A DNA stretch of 64,000 nucleotides from contig JAPHRE010000041.1 in assembly GCA_026195905.1 (NCBI GenBank), positions 21,345 to 85,344 of the forward strand, read 5' to 3'. The position numbers and the translations under genes are program-made. Origin of the DNA: Pseudopelagicola sp. (GTDB taxonomy: Bacteria; Pseudomonadota; Alphaproteobacteria; Rhodobacterales; Rhodobacteraceae). The notes beneath the pieces are model-generated. The model searched no databases and had not been told where the DNA came from. It worked only from the letters and a program-made list of their open reading frames with translations. Below are positions 35,087-44,751 of this stretch, one piece after another (the stretch's first letter is position 1; each line of letters starts with the position of its first letter).

Positions 35087-35713
35087 CTAGCCGACGATGG
35101 TTGCTTCGGTCGCGGCGCGCAGTTCGTCTTCGCTCACACCCTCGGCGCATTCAACGATCTTCAGACCGCCCTCAACCACGTCGAAAACGCCCAGGTTGGT
35201 GATGATGCGATCCACAACGCCCTTGCCCGTCAGCGGCAGGGTGCATTCCTTCAACACCTTGGAATCACCGTGTTTATTGGTGTGGTCCATGACAACGATC
35301 ACGCGGCCAACACCGGCCACAAGGTCCATCGCGCCGCCCATGCCCTTGACGAGCTTGCCGGGGATCATCCAGTTCGCGAGGTCGCCCTTTTCGTCGACTT
35401 CCATCGCCCCAAGGATCGCGGCTGCGATCTTGCCGCCACGGATCATGCCGAAAGATGTCGCGCTGTCGAAATAGGAGGTGCGCCGCAGTTCGGTAATCGT
35501 TTGTTTACCGGCGTTGATGAGATCTGGATCTTCCTCACCCTCATAAGGAAACGGCCCCATCCCCAGCATCCCGTTTTCGGACTGCAATGTGATGTCTTTG
35601 TCGCCAACATAGTTCGCCACGAGCGTCGGAATCCCGATGCCGAGGTTTACATACATGCCGTCTTCGAGTTCTTGTGCCGCGCGTGCGGCCATTTGATTAC
35701 GGTCCCAAGCCAT
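35087..35713 (-). CDS. scoB: 3-oxoacid CoA-transferase subunit B
   Basis: 208 residues. The family I CoA-transferase catalytic glutamate is in LQSENGMLGMGP, and the N-terminal block YVNLGIGIPTLVANY is typical. With subunit A it moves CoA between succinyl-CoA (or another donor) and acetoacetate. The gene starts three bases after the subunit A stop. Confidence 0.94.
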   Translation of the reverse strand: MAWDRNQMAARAAQELEDGMYVNLGIGIPTLVANYVGDKDITLQSENGMLGMGPFPYEGEEDPDLINAGKQTITELRRTSYFDSATSFGMIRGGKIAAAILGAMEVDEKGDLANWMIPGKLVKGMGGAMDLVAGVGRVIVVMDHTNKHGDSKVLKECTLPLTGKGVVDRIITNLGVFDVVEGGLKIVECAEGVSEDELRAATEATIVG

Positions 35714-35716
35714 GGA

Positions 35717-36421
35717 TCAAGCCTCCTCACGCGGACGGGTGGTCACTTTTTCGATACGCTTCTCGTGATCGCCTTGAATGATGCGATGCACGTAAACGCC
35801 CGGCAAGTGGATGTTGTCGGGGTCAAGTTCGCCGGGTTCGACGATTTCCTCGACTTCGACGACGCAGATTTTGCCACACATCGCCGCGGGCGGGTTGAAA
35901 TTGCGCGCGGTCTTGCGGAACACCAGGTTGCCCGTGGTGTCGGCTTTCCAGGCTTTGACGATGGACAGATCGGCAAAGATACCCTCTTCAAGAATATACT
36001 CTTCGCCGTTGAAAACCTTGACTTCTTTGCCCTCGGCAATCTGTGTGCCGACGCCGGTTTTGGTATAGAAACCGGGGATGCCACAGCCCGCCGCGCGCAT
36101 GCGTTCGGCAAGCGTGCCTTGCGGGTTGAACTCAAGCTCAAGCTCGCCCGAGAGATACTGGCGCATGAACTCGGCGTTTTCGCCTACATAGGACGAAATC
36201 ATCTTCTTCACCTGCTTGGTTTGCAACAGGATGCCGATGCCAAAGTCATCGACGCCCGCATTGTTAGAGGCAAAGGTCAGGTCCTTGACGCCTGACTCTT
36301 TGATCGCCTCAAGCAGTAGCTCGGGGATGCCGCAGAGGCCAAAGCCACCTGCCGCGATAAGCATGTCATCACGCAGGACGCCATCAAGGGCTTCCTTCGC
36401 GTTTGCATAGACCTTCTTCAT
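35717..36421 (-). CDS. scoA: 3-oxoacid CoA-transferase subunit A
   Basis: 234 residues, GGGAGAG upstream. The glycine-rich GGFGLCGIPELLLEAI is the family's CoA-binding pattern, and FYTKTGVGTQIAEGKE is conserved in the A subunit. It forms the heteromeric enzyme with the following gene; together with the nearby 3-hydroxybutyrate dehydrogenase it allows use of ketone bodies or PHB breakdown products. Confidence 0.94.
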   Translation of the reverse strand: MKKVYANAKEALDGVLRDDMLIAAGGFGLCGIPELLLEAIKESGVKDLTFASNNAGVDDFGIGILLQTKQVKKMISSYVGENAEFMRQYLSGELELEFNPQGTLAERMRAAGCGIPGFYTKTGVGTQIAEGKEVKVFNGEEYILEEGIFADLSIVKAWKADTTGNLVFRKTARNFNPPAAMCGKICVVEVEEIVEPGELDPDNIHLPGVYVHRIIQGDHEKRIEKVTTRPREEA

Positions 36422-36523
36422 GGAACTCTCCCTATGATCCGGAATTGCCTGTGTTTCTGACGCCGGGTCATATGAGAGTCAACGATACGGGGCAGAAAAC
36501 GTATTTCTACTGTCGATTTTTGC

Positions 36524-37093
36524 CTAGATAACGCGGACCTGCGTGCCCACCGGCGTGATTGCAAACAATTGGGCAATCGCCTCGTTGTATAGCCCGATAC
36601 ACCCGTCCGAGCTTTTACGCCCGATCTTGCGCGTGTCATGTGTGCCGTGGATGAGATAGGCAGGCCAATCAAGATACATCGCATGCGTGCCAAGCGGATT
36701 GTCCGGCCCCGGCGGCATGTATTTCAGGTCTGGATCGCGCTCGATCATCGACGGTGTCGGGGTCCAGTCCGGCCCGACTTTCTTGCGCACGATCTTTGTA
36801 TAACCGCGCTTGGTCAGCTCGTTTGACGCCGGCACGGAGGTCGGGAACACAAAATAGGTTTCGCCATCCCCGCTCCAGAAATGCAACGCCCGCGATACCG
36901 TATCCGCCACGATGCTGGCCTTGCCAAGATCGTCGAAGTGATCGCGCCAATCCTGCTTGCGAAAGCTTGAAATGATCCGATTGACCGGCGCTTCGTCAGA
37001 GCGGCCAATCTCGGCCAGCGCGGCGCCGGGCGCAATCGAAAGGGCTGGGAGCGCAGCAATGAAACTGCGCCGGGTGAGGGGGCTTTTGGACAT
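36524..37093 (-). CDS. L,D-transpeptidase (YkuD) family protein
   Basis: 189 residues from the ATG at 37093 with AGGA upstream. The N-terminus has a Tat-like signal (TRRSFIAALPALSIA). The catalytic domain shows YLIHGTHD and, at the end, SSDGCIGLYNEA with the catalytic Cys. The His that usually precedes Gly-Cys in SHGC is Asp here, and the following Arg is Gly. Family members cross-link peptidoglycan or attach envelope proteins. Confidence 0.88.
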   Translation of the reverse strand: MSKSPLTRRSFIAALPALSIAPGAALAEIGRSDEAPVNRIISSFRKQDWRDHFDDLGKASIVADTVSRALHFWSGDGETYFVFPTSVPASNELTKRGYTKIVRKKVGPDWTPTPSMIERDPDLKYMPPGPDNPLGTHAMYLDWPAYLIHGTHDTRKIGRKSSDGCIGLYNEAIAQLFAITPVGTQVRVI

Positions 37094-37203
37094 GGGATTT
37101 CCTGTAGGTTTCCTGTGCGCATACTCGTTTTGCGCATACCCTGCGGTCTCATGGGGACCGAGGCAAATCACATATCAGTGACGTCGCATGTGAGAAAGAG
37201 AGC

Positions 37204-37240
37204 GGGTCTTTTGCGTGCCACTTGGACACGCAAAAGACCC
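37204..37240. terminator. 14-bp perfect hairpin downstream of topA
   Basis: GGGTCTTTTGCGTG (37204-37217) pairs without mismatch with CACGCAAAAGACCC (37227-37240). It sits just after the topA stop codon and before the divergently placed L,D-transpeptidase start. The U-rich part is inside the stem and no clean U-tract follows, so it may terminate topA or protect its RNA. Confidence 0.6.
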
Positions 37241-37249
37241 TCATTAACG

Positions 37250-39832
37250 CTATTTTTTGGCTGCGGGCTTTTTCTTTGCGGCTGGCTTTTTCGCGGCGGC
37301 TTTTTTGGCCGCGGGCTTTTTGGCGACTGTTTTGCGCTTGGTGCCCTTCTTGGCCGTTTTTTCGGCGATCAAGGCAACGGCCATCTCGACGGTGACCTCC
37401 TCGGGTTTGACATCTTTGGGGATGGTCGCGTTGACCTTTTCCCATTTGACATATGGCCCATAGCGCCCGTCCATGACATTGATCGCGCCGCCGTCTTCGG
37501 GATGATCCCCAAGCTCTTTCAAGGGCTTGGCCGCCGTGCGTCCCCGTCCGCGCGGGTTGTTGCGCTTGTCGGTCAAGAGTTCCACAGCGCGGTTCATGCC
37601 GATCTCAAACACGTCTTCGGGGTCTTTGAGGTTGGCGTAAACGGGTTTGGCTTCCTCGGGCAGCTTGTGCATCACATATGGCCCAAAGCGACCAAAGTTC
37701 GACGAGATCATACCGCCTTCGGGATGTTCCCCGATCTCGCGCGGCAGGCTGAGAAGCACAAGCGCCTTCTCAAGCGTCATCTCGTCCTTGTCCCATCCTT
37801 TGGGCAGCGAGGCGCGTGGCGGTTTCTTGTTCTCCGGCGTCGGCTCTCCGCGTTGCACATAGGGGCCGAACCGCCCCGACTTGAGCCAGATCTCGTCGCC
37901 AGCATCCTCGCCAAGGACGCGCTCGTCGCCATCGGCCCCTTCGCCCGCGATGGGGCGGGTATAGGTGCATTCGGGGTAGTTGCCACAGCCGACAAACCCG
38001 CCGGTGCGCGAGGTCTTGAGGTGTAGTTTCCCATTGCCGCATTTGGGGCAAATACGCGGGTCCGATCCGTCTTCGCGCGGAGGGTAAAGCTGCGGCGCAA
38101 GAGCGTCGTCAAGCACATCAAGCACTTCGGTAATCCGCAATTCCGAGGTCTCGGAAATCGCCGCCGAGAAATCCTTCCAGAACCGATCGAGCACGTTCTT
38201 ATAGTTGCGGTTGCCCGCCGACACATCATCAAGCTCTTCCTCAAGGTCGGCGGTAAATTCATAGCCAACATATTTGCGGAAGAAATTCAAAAGGAAGATG
38301 GTGACGATCCGGCCCTTGTCCTCGGGGAACAGGCGGTTCTTATCCTTGCGCACATATTCGCGGTCTTGGATCGTGGTGATGACGCTGGCATAGGTCGAGG
38401 GGCGCCCGATACCAAGCTCTTCCATCTTCTTCACAAGCGTCGCCTCGGTATAGCGCGGCGGCGGTTGGGTAAAGTGCTGCTCCGGGCTGATCGAGCGTTT
38501 TTCGGCGGCTTCGCCTTCCATGATCTGCGGCAGGCGCTTGTCGTCATCGTCCACAACCTGATCGTCGCGCCCTTCTTCATAGACGCGCATGAAACCATCA
38601 AACTGGACAACCTGACCCGTGGCACGCAGGCCAACCTCGCCATCCGAGCTTGTGATATCGACCGTGGTCCGCTCAAGCCGCGCGCCTTCCATCTGACACG
38701 CCAGCGTGCGCTTCCAGATCAGATCATAGAGCTTGCGCTGATCCGGTTCGGCGGCCTTGAGATCATCGACGGTGCGGGTCATCTCGGTGGGGCGTATACA
38801 TTCGTGCGCTTCTTGCGCGTTCTTGGCTTTATTTTTGTAAATACGCGGGCTTGCCGGGACATATTCCGCGCCGTAACGATCCTTGATTGCGTCGCGCGCG
38901 GCGGCGACGGCCTCGGGGGCCATGTCGATGCCGTCGGTCCGCATGTAGGTGATATACCCGGCCTCATAGAGCCGTTGTGCCGCGCTCATGGTCTGGCGCG
39001 CGCCCATGCCGAATTTGCGGCTGGCTTCCTGTTGCAGGGTCGAGGTCATGAAGGGCGGCGAGGGGTTGCGGCTTGCGGGTTTGGCTTCGACGCTCTTGAC
39101 CGTGAGGGCGCGGGAGGTGATCGCCTGCACGGCAAGCTCTGCGGCGGTGTCGGTCTCGATGCTGAACTTGTCGAGCTTCTGGCCGCCAAGGACCGTCAGC
39201 CGCGCTTCAAATTCCTGACCGCGCGGCGTCGCAAGCAGCGCCTTGACCGACCAATATTCGCGCGGGTTGAAGGCTTCGATCTCCATCTCGCGCTCTACGA
39301 TGAGCCGCAGGCAGACGGACTGCACCCGCCCCGCCGATCGCGCGCCGGGCAGTTTGCGCCACAACACCGGCGAAAGATTGAACCCCACGAGATAATCCAG
39401 AGCCCGGCGCGCAAGGTAGGCATCGACCAGCGGCTGGTCGATGTCGCGCGGGTTCTGCATCGCCTCGGTTACGGCGGATTTGGTGATCGCATTAAACACC
39501 ACGCGGCTGACCGGGGTGTCTTTCTTGATCGCGCGACGTTTGCGCAGAGCTTCTTCAAGGTGCCACGAGATCGCCTCGCCCTCGCGGTCGGGGTCGGTCG
39601 CGAGAATGAGCGCGTTGTCGTCTTTAAGCGCATCGGCAATCGCTTTGACGTGTTTGCGCGAATCAGCGCCGATCTCCCATTTCATGTCGAATTCATGGTC
39701 TGGATCGACACTACCATCTTTGGGCGGCAAATCCCGGACGTGGCCATAAGAGGCAAGAACGGTGTAGTCGGACCCCAGATATTTGTTGATGGTTTTGGCT
39801 TTGGCCGGGGATTCGACGACGACAACTGGCAT
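37250..39832 (-). CDS. topA: DNA topoisomerase I
   Basis: 860 residues. The TOPRIM domain begins VVVESPAKAKTINKYLG and holds DPDREGEAISWHLEE. The active-site tyrosine lies in AGYITYMRTDG. One C-terminal four-cysteine zinc finger is present (CPKC...CGNYPEC), followed by repeated OB-like modules such as FGPYV. The tail is a Lys/Ala-rich stretch (AAKKPAAKK-type repeats), as in many alphaproteobacteria. It relaxes negative supercoils. Confidence 0.97.
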   Translation of the reverse strand: MPVVVVESPAKAKTINKYLGSDYTVLASYGHVRDLPPKDGSVDPDHEFDMKWEIGADSRKHVKAIADALKDDNALILATDPDREGEAISWHLEEALRKRRAIKKDTPVSRVVFNAITKSAVTEAMQNPRDIDQPLVDAYLARRALDYLVGFNLSPVLWRKLPGARSAGRVQSVCLRLIVEREMEIEAFNPREYWSVKALLATPRGQEFEARLTVLGGQKLDKFSIETDTAAELAVQAITSRALTVKSVEAKPASRNPSPPFMTSTLQQEASRKFGMGARQTMSAAQRLYEAGYITYMRTDGIDMAPEAVAAARDAIKDRYGAEYVPASPRIYKNKAKNAQEAHECIRPTEMTRTVDDLKAAEPDQRKLYDLIWKRTLACQMEGARLERTTVDITSSDGEVGLRATGQVVQFDGFMRVYEEGRDDQVVDDDDKRLPQIMEGEAAEKRSISPEQHFTQPPPRYTEATLVKKMEELGIGRPSTYASVITTIQDREYVRKDKNRLFPEDKGRIVTIFLLNFFRKYVGYEFTADLEEELDDVSAGNRNYKNVLDRFWKDFSAAISETSELRITEVLDVLDDALAPQLYPPREDGSDPRICPKCGNGKLHLKTSRTGGFVGCGNYPECTYTRPIAGEGADGDERVLGEDAGDEIWLKSGRFGPYVQRGEPTPENKKPPRASLPKGWDKDEMTLEKALVLLSLPREIGEHPEGGMISSNFGRFGPYVMHKLPEEAKPVYANLKDPEDVFEIGMNRAVELLTDKRNNPRGRGRTAAKPLKELGDHPEDGGAINVMDGRYGPYVKWEKVNATIPKDVKPEEVTVEMAVALIAEKTAKKGTKRKTVAKKPAAKKAAAKKPAAKKKPAAKK

Positions 39833-40008
39833 GTTTTTTTCTACCGACTATTGGAAATGCTCTGGCGGCGGAAAATGTGGTCTTGAGGGGGGTATTGTCA
39901 ATGCACCCATTACGCCGCAGCCGTTTTCGCGTCTTTGAAGCCGCCATGAGATGGCGCGATTGGGCGCGTATTAATCATGTCGAACGTGGATCTTTGACGA
40001 TGTGCATG

Positions 40009-41163
40009 TCAATTTTTAGCAAGGAAGCCGCCCGCTTGTCGCCGGATGCGCCCATCAATCTCAAGGTCGAGGAGAATCGGCGTGACCTCTGCCGCGGGCG
40101 TGGCGAGGTCGCGGATAAGTTGGTCTTCGGCAAGTGGCGCGGGGCCGAGCCGGTCAAGGATCTGTTGATGCAACTGCGCCACCTCCCGCAGCGGGCGGGG
40201 CGGCTTGGCCTCTTCTACAAGGGGCATTTCGATTTGATCGGTCGGCGGGGCGGGGATGGTCGGGGCTTTGGCGGGGCCGATCGCCTCGATCACGTCCTCG
40301 GCGCTGCGCACGAGGGTTGCGCCGTCGCGCAAGAGCATGTTGCACCCCGAGGCACGGGCGTCGAACGGATGGCCGGGCACGGCGAGAACATCGCGCCCCT
40401 GATCCAGTGCGCCATGCGCCGTCAGCAAGCTGCCAGAGCGGGCGGCGGCCTCAACGACGACCACGGCCCGCGCCAGCCCCGAAATAATCCGGTTGCGGGC
40501 GGGGAAATGGCGCGCTTGCGGTTGTGTTCCCATCGGTTGTTCCGACAGGCGCAGGCCTCGTGCGGCAATATCCTGGGCAAGTTTTGCGTTTTCCGCTGGG
40601 TAAATGACATCAACGCCGCCGCCCAAAACGGCCATCGTGCCGGTCTCAAGCGTGGCGATATGCGCCGCCGTATCAATGCCGCGCGCCATGCCGGAGACGA
40701 TGGTAAATCCCGCCTCGCCAAGATCGCGCGCCAGGGCACGCGCCATGCGCATCCCAAGCGACGACGCATTGCGCGCACCGACAATGGCGATCAGGGGGCG
40801 GGTCAAAAGCTCTGTCTGTCCCATCGCCCAAAGAAGCGGCGGGGCGTCGGCAATTCCGGCAAGGGTTTGCGGGTAGGGCGCGGTGCCCCAAAGCACCAAC
40901 TCCGCGCCTGCGCGTCGCCCTGCGTCAAGCTCTTGCTCGGCGCGGGCGTGCTCGCAGACGCGATAGCGATTTTCGCCTGCCTGCTGGGCAATGTCCGGCA
41001 GAGCCTCAAGCGCGGCCTCAGCCGAGCCATATTCCTTGAGAAGACGATGAAATGTCGTCGCGCCAACCCGACGCGAACGCAAGAGACGGAGCCACGAAAC
41101 CCGCTGTTCTTCCGTGGTGGGTGGGAGTTGGGGGTGAGTGGAAGAAAAGTTTGTTCCGGTCAT
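40009..41163 (-). CDS. dprA: DNA-processing protein DprA
   Basis: 384 residues. The Rossmann-like core contains IVGARNASSLGMRMA, IVSGMARGIDTAAH and the segment ITPAENAKLA-like IYPAENAKLA, with PARNRIISGLARAVVVVEA. It protects incoming single-stranded DNA and loads RecA during transformation. The C-terminal winged-helix domain (about residues 310-384) is present. Confidence 0.94.
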   Translation of the reverse strand: MTGTNFSSTHPQLPPTTEEQRVSWLRLLRSRRVGATTFHRLLKEYGSAEAALEALPDIAQQAGENRYRVCEHARAEQELDAGRRAGAELVLWGTAPYPQTLAGIADAPPLLWAMGQTELLTRPLIAIVGARNASSLGMRMARALARDLGEAGFTIVSGMARGIDTAAHIATLETGTMAVLGGGVDVIYPAENAKLAQDIAARGLRLSEQPMGTQPQARHFPARNRIISGLARAVVVVEAAARSGSLLTAHGALDQGRDVLAVPGHPFDARASGCNMLLRDGATLVRSAEDVIEAIGPAKAPTIPAPPTDQIEMPLVEEAKPPRPLREVAQLHQQILDRLGPAPLAEDQLIRDLATPAAEVTPILLDLEIDGRIRRQAGGFLAKN

Positions 41164-41211
41164 CCGTTGCTCCGTCTGCTTGCAGAATCAGGTGTAGCGC
41201 ACGTCTGGTTA

Positions 41212-41239
41212 ACAGGGCGTAAACTATCGCCCGCCCTGT
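41212..41239 (-). terminator. Hairpin between tldD and dprA
   Basis: ACAGGGCG (41212-41219) pairs with CGCCCTGT (41232-41239), 12-base loop. It lies downstream of tldD on the minus strand and before the dprA start. The following U-tract is poor (TTAACC). Confidence 0.45.
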
Positions 41240-41263
41240 CTCTGTATTTCCGTTTGCGAGCGC

Positions 41264-42685
41264 CTAAGTCGCCGCACCGCCGACAGTCAGCCCGCCCATA
41301 AGCACCGTGGGCTGTCCCACGCCAACCGGTACCCATTGCCCCGCCTTGCCGCAATTCCCCATGCCCGGATCAAGCGCCATATCGTTGCCCAGAGCGCGGA
41401 TTTGCTGCATCGCGGTGGGGCCATCGCCAATCAGGGTCGCGCCCTTGACCGGCGCGCCGATCTTGCCGTCCTGAACCCGGTAAGCCTCGGTGCAGGAAAA
41501 GACGAACTTGCCATTGGTGATGTCGACCTGTCCGCCGCCGAAACCCACGGCATAGATCCCGTCCTTTAGCCCGGCCACGATGTCCGCCGGATCGCCATCG
41601 CCACCTTCCATATAGGTGTTGGTCATGCGCGGCATGGGCGGGTGGGCATAGCTTTGGCGGCGCCCATTTCCCGTCGTCTCGACGTCCATGAGGCGCGCAT
41701 TCTGACGGTCCTGCATATAGCCGACAAGCACCCCATCTTCGATCAGGATGTTGCGCCCCGAGGGGGTGCCCTCGTCATCTATGGTGATCGACCCGCGCCG
41801 ATCGGGCAGGGTGCCGTCATCAACCACGGTCACGCCGCGCGCTGCGACCTGATCGCCGATGCGGCCGGTAAACCGCGAGGATCCCTTGCGGTTGAAATCC
41901 CCCTCAAGCCCATGCCCGACCGCTTCGTGCAGCAAAATACCGGGCCAGCCGGGGCCAAGCACAACATCCATCGCGCCCGCCGGGGCAGGGACGGCCTCAA
42001 GGTTGACCAGCGCGATCCGCAGCGCCTCGCGCGCCTTGCGCTGCCAATCCACCGGGTCAAGCAAGCCATCCAACCCGATCCGCCCGCCACCAGACGCACT
42101 GCCGCTTTCGCGCCGTCCGTCCTTTTCGACGATGACCGAAACATCAACGCGCGTCATGGGGCGGCTATCGCTCATGATGGTGCCATCGGGGCGCAGGATC
42201 ACGATCTCCTGATGCGATGCAGCAACCGAGGCTGTGACCTGAACCACGCGCGGGTCGAGATCGCGGGCAAAAGCGTCTATCTCGCGCAGGGTCTCAATCT
42301 TGACCGGAAAGGCCGCGTCGGCGATTGGGTCGCGCTCTGTATAGAGTTGCCGGTTGGTGCGCTTGGGGCCAACGGCAAGTGTCCCGCCGCCCTCTCCAAC
42401 CGCAAGCCGGGCAGTCTGCACCGCGCGGTGCAGCGCCGCTTCAGAGATTTCCGAACTATGTGCATAACCCGACACATCACCGCGCACCGCGCGTAGGCCG
42501 AATCCCTCGGAGGCATCATAGGATGCGTTGCGAAGCCGCCCATCATCAAAGACCAGCACCTCACCACGCCGCCTTTCGAGGAACAATTCGCCATCATCGG
42601 CCCCATCTGTCGCGGCGCGAAGCTCGGCAAGGGCAGATTCTTGGTCAATAAGTGTCTCGAAAGGCAAGAATTTGATCTGAGTCAT
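41264..42685 (-). CDS. tldD: Metalloprotease TldD
   Basis: 473 residues. The zinc-binding HExxxH is in LLHEAVGHGLEGD, and the Gly-rich GFGGGQVDI and FVFSCTEAYRV regions are conserved. TldD acts with TldE, usually encoded elsewhere, to cleave unfolded peptides and process small peptide precursors. It is divergent from ctaC, an arrangement common in this family. Confidence 0.95.
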   Translation of the reverse strand: MTQIKFLPFETLIDQESALAELRAATDGADDGELFLERRRGEVLVFDDGRLRNASYDASEGFGLRAVRGDVSGYAHSSEISEAALHRAVQTARLAVGEGGGTLAVGPKRTNRQLYTERDPIADAAFPVKIETLREIDAFARDLDPRVVQVTASVAASHQEIVILRPDGTIMSDSRPMTRVDVSVIVEKDGRRESGSASGGGRIGLDGLLDPVDWQRKAREALRIALVNLEAVPAPAGAMDVVLGPGWPGILLHEAVGHGLEGDFNRKGSSRFTGRIGDQVAARGVTVVDDGTLPDRRGSITIDDEGTPSGRNILIEDGVLVGYMQDRQNARLMDVETTGNGRRQSYAHPPMPRMTNTYMEGGDGDPADIVAGLKDGIYAVGFGGGQVDITNGKFVFSCTEAYRVQDGKIGAPVKGATLIGDGPTAMQQIRALGNDMALDPGMGNCGKAGQWVPVGVGQPTVLMGGLTVGGAAT

Positions 42686-42705
42686 ATGGATTTTCCTTTC
42701 GGAAT

Positions 42706-42719
42706 TTGATCTATATCAA
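42706..42719. promoter_or_regulatory. Perfect FNR-type box between tldD and ctaC
   Basis: TTGATCTATATCAA matches TTGAT-N4-ATCAA at all ten fixed positions. It lies 21 bases upstream of the tldD start and 152 bases upstream of the ctaC ATG. FnrL-type sensors use such sites in Rhodobacteraceae, and some repress aa3 oxidase genes at low oxygen. Confidence 0.65.
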
Positions 42720-42802
42720 AAAAAGCGTCCGTTTGTCGCGGGCCTGCTTCTATATTTGATGGGTAGAATATGGTTTCTATGCGTCAGCACAAGCGCGGGA
42801 TG

Positions 42803-42818
42803 CCATCGCATACGATGG
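42803..42818. other. Inverted repeat in the ctaC leader
   Basis: CCATCG (42803-42808) and CGATGG (42813-42818) form a short palindrome, with the flanking TG/TA giving one mismatch, followed by ATTTTG. It may be an operator or a small attenuating hairpin 50 bases before ctaC. Confidence 0.4.
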
Positions 42819-42870
42819 TATTTTGCATCGGAACAGAAACGAACAAGAACGCAACCGATCAGGGTGAACT

Positions 42871-43722
42871 ATGCGAATTCAAACGAAAATCCTGAGCCTG
42901 ATGGCCGCTCTCACCGCGTCTTCGGCGCTTGCTCAAGATGTCGAAACGGTGGGAAAGCCGGTCGAACGTGGTCTCGGCTTCCAGCCAGCGGCGACCGAAC
43001 TGGCCCGTGACCTCCAGTCTCTGGACTTTATGATTCTGGTGATCATCACCGGCATCGTGGCTCTGGTGGCCGGTCTCATGCTCTATATCTTTGTGCGCTA
43101 TAACCGGCGCGCCAACCCGACACCGGCGGGATTTACCCACAATACGCCGATCGAGATCGCCTGGACCATTGGGCCGATCATCATTCTTGTCTTTATCGGG
43201 GCCTTCTCGCTGCCGGTCCTGTTCAAGCAGCAGGAAATCCCGGAAGGGGACATCACCATCAAGGTGACGGGCTACCAATGGTATTGGGGCTATGAGTATG
43301 TTGACCACGAATTCGGGTTCGATAGCTTCATGCTCGCCAAGGACGAACTGGGCGACTACGGCTACAACGACGATGAATACCTCCTCGCGACCGACACGCA
43401 GGTTGTCGTGCCGATCGGCAAGACCGTTGTGATGCAGGTCACTGGCGCAGATGTGATTCACTCGTGGACCATTCCCGCCTTTGGCGTAAAGCAGGATGCG
43501 GTTCCGGGGCGTCTCGCCGAGCTTTGGTTCAAAGCCGAGCGTGAAGGCATCTATTTCGGCCAGTGTTCAGAGCTTTGCGGCAAGGATCACGCCTACATGC
43601 CCATTACCGTCAAAGTCGTCTCGCAAGAGGCGTATGACGCATGGCTTGAAGGTGCAATTGAGGAATATGCCGGCGATCCGTCGACCCTTCCGAGCCGCGT
43701 TCAACTCGCTTCGGCGGATTGA
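42871..43722 (+). CDS. ctaC: Cytochrome c oxidase subunit II
   Basis: 283 residues. A signal peptide ends SSALAQ. Two transmembrane helices (about residues 50-75 and 95-120) precede the CuA domain. CuA ligands are in [15 protein letters not shown] and the upstream His of [11 protein letters not shown]. It receives electrons from cytochrome c. It heads a set of assembly genes; the subunit I gene ctaD is not in the window. Confidence 0.97.
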   Translation: MRIQTKILSLMAALTASSALAQDVETVGKPVERGLGFQPAATELARDLQSLDFMILVIITGIVALVAGLMLYIFVRYNRRANPTPAGFTHNTPIEIAWTIGPIIILVFIGAFSLPVLFKQQEIPEGDITIKVTGYQWYWGYEYVDHEFGFDSFMLAKDELGDYGYNDDEYLLATDTQVVVPIGKTVVMQVTGADVIHSWTIPAFGVKQDAVPGRLAELWFKAEREGIYFGQCSELCGKDHAYMPITVKVVSQEAYDAWLEGAIEEYAGDPSTLPSRVQLASAD

Positions 43723-43811
43723 TCCGGTCAAGCTGACCAAGAACCGGGGTGCGCGCCTATGCGCATCCCAGCCAGGAAACCATCGGGTTTCCAGCAAGGG
43801 AGGATGCGGGC

Positions 43812-44750
43812 ATGAGCGACGCAAGCGTTAACAGTCAGGCCGATTTCAAAGAAGCCAGCTTTGGGGATTACTTTGCCCTGCTCAAGCCGCGGGTGATGTC
43901 GCTCGTGGTCTTTACGGCGCTTGTTGGCCTGCTGGCCGCGCCCAATAGCGTTCATCCCTTTGTCGCGTTCGCGTCGATCCTGTTTATCGCGGTGGGCGGT
44001 GGGGCGTCAGGTGCGCTCAACATGTGGTGGGATGCGGATATCGACGCGGTGATGAAACGCACCCAAAGTCGCCCCATTCCGGCGGGCAAAGTCACACGCG
44101 ATGAGGCCTTTGCCGTGGGCATCACGCTCTCGGCCTTTGCCTGTATCATGCTGGCACTTGCCTCGAACCTGTTTGCGGGCGCGCTGCTGGCGTTTACGAT
44201 TTTCTTTTACGTGGTGATCTACACCATGTGGCTCAAACGCTGGACGCCGCAAAACATCGTCATCGGCGGTGCCGCAGGGGCGTTCCCGCCGATGATCGGC
44301 TGGGCCGTGGCCACGGGCGGCGTGTCGATTGAATCGGTGCTTATGTTTACCCTGACCTTCATGTGGACGCCGCCGCATTTCTGGGCGCTCTGCCTGTTTA
44401 TGAAATCGGACTACAAAGACGCGGGCGTGCCCATGCTGCACGTCACGCATGGCCGCCGCGCGACCCGGAAACACATTCTGGTCTATACGATTCTGCTCGC
44501 CATCGTGGCGATTGGCATGGCCTTTACCGGGGTCGGCGGGCCGATTTACCTGACCACGGCGCTGATCCTCAACGGTCTGTTCCTCGCCGGTGCCGTGTCT
44601 ATCTGGCGCCGCGACGAAGCGACCGCCGAAGCCGATTCCTACAAACGCGAAAAGAGCTTTTTCGGCCTGTCTCTGCTATACTTGTTCCTGCACTTCGGCG
44701 CGATCCTCGCAGAGGCCACGTTGGCCCCCTACGGCCTTGGAGGGTGGTAA
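43812..44750 (+). CDS. ctaB: Protohaem IX farnesyltransferase
   Basis: 312 residues from the ATG at 43812, with GGGAGGATG upstream; the frame opens further back but that extension is not credible. UbiA-family Asp motifs appear as [15 protein letters not shown] and later [10 protein letters not shown]. About eight or nine helices. It turns haem b into haem o for the oxidase. Confidence 0.96.
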   Translation: MSDASVNSQADFKEASFGDYFALLKPRVMSLVVFTALVGLLAAPNSVHPFVAFASILFIAVGGGASGALNMWWDADIDAVMKRTQSRPIPAGKVTRDEAFAVGITLSAFACIMLALASNLFAGALLAFTIFFYVVIYTMWLKRWTPQNIVIGGAAGAFPPMIGWAVATGGVSIESVLMFTLTFMWTPPHFWALCLFMKSDYKDAGVPMLHVTHGRRATRKHILVYTILLAIVAIGMAFTGVGGPIYLTTALILNGLFLAGAVSIWRRDEATAEADSYKREKSFFGLSLLYLFLHFGAILAEATLAPYGLGGW

Positions 44751-44751
44751 G

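Noticed and set aside
37250..37340. Lys/Ala-rich repeats at the end of topA as an assembly artefact
   Set aside because: Such basic tails are common in alphaproteobacterial topoisomerase I.
42671..42684. Second FNR-like site near the tldD start (TTGATCTGAGTCAT)
   Set aside because: The right half is GTCAT instead of ATCAA and it overlaps the coding start; too weak.
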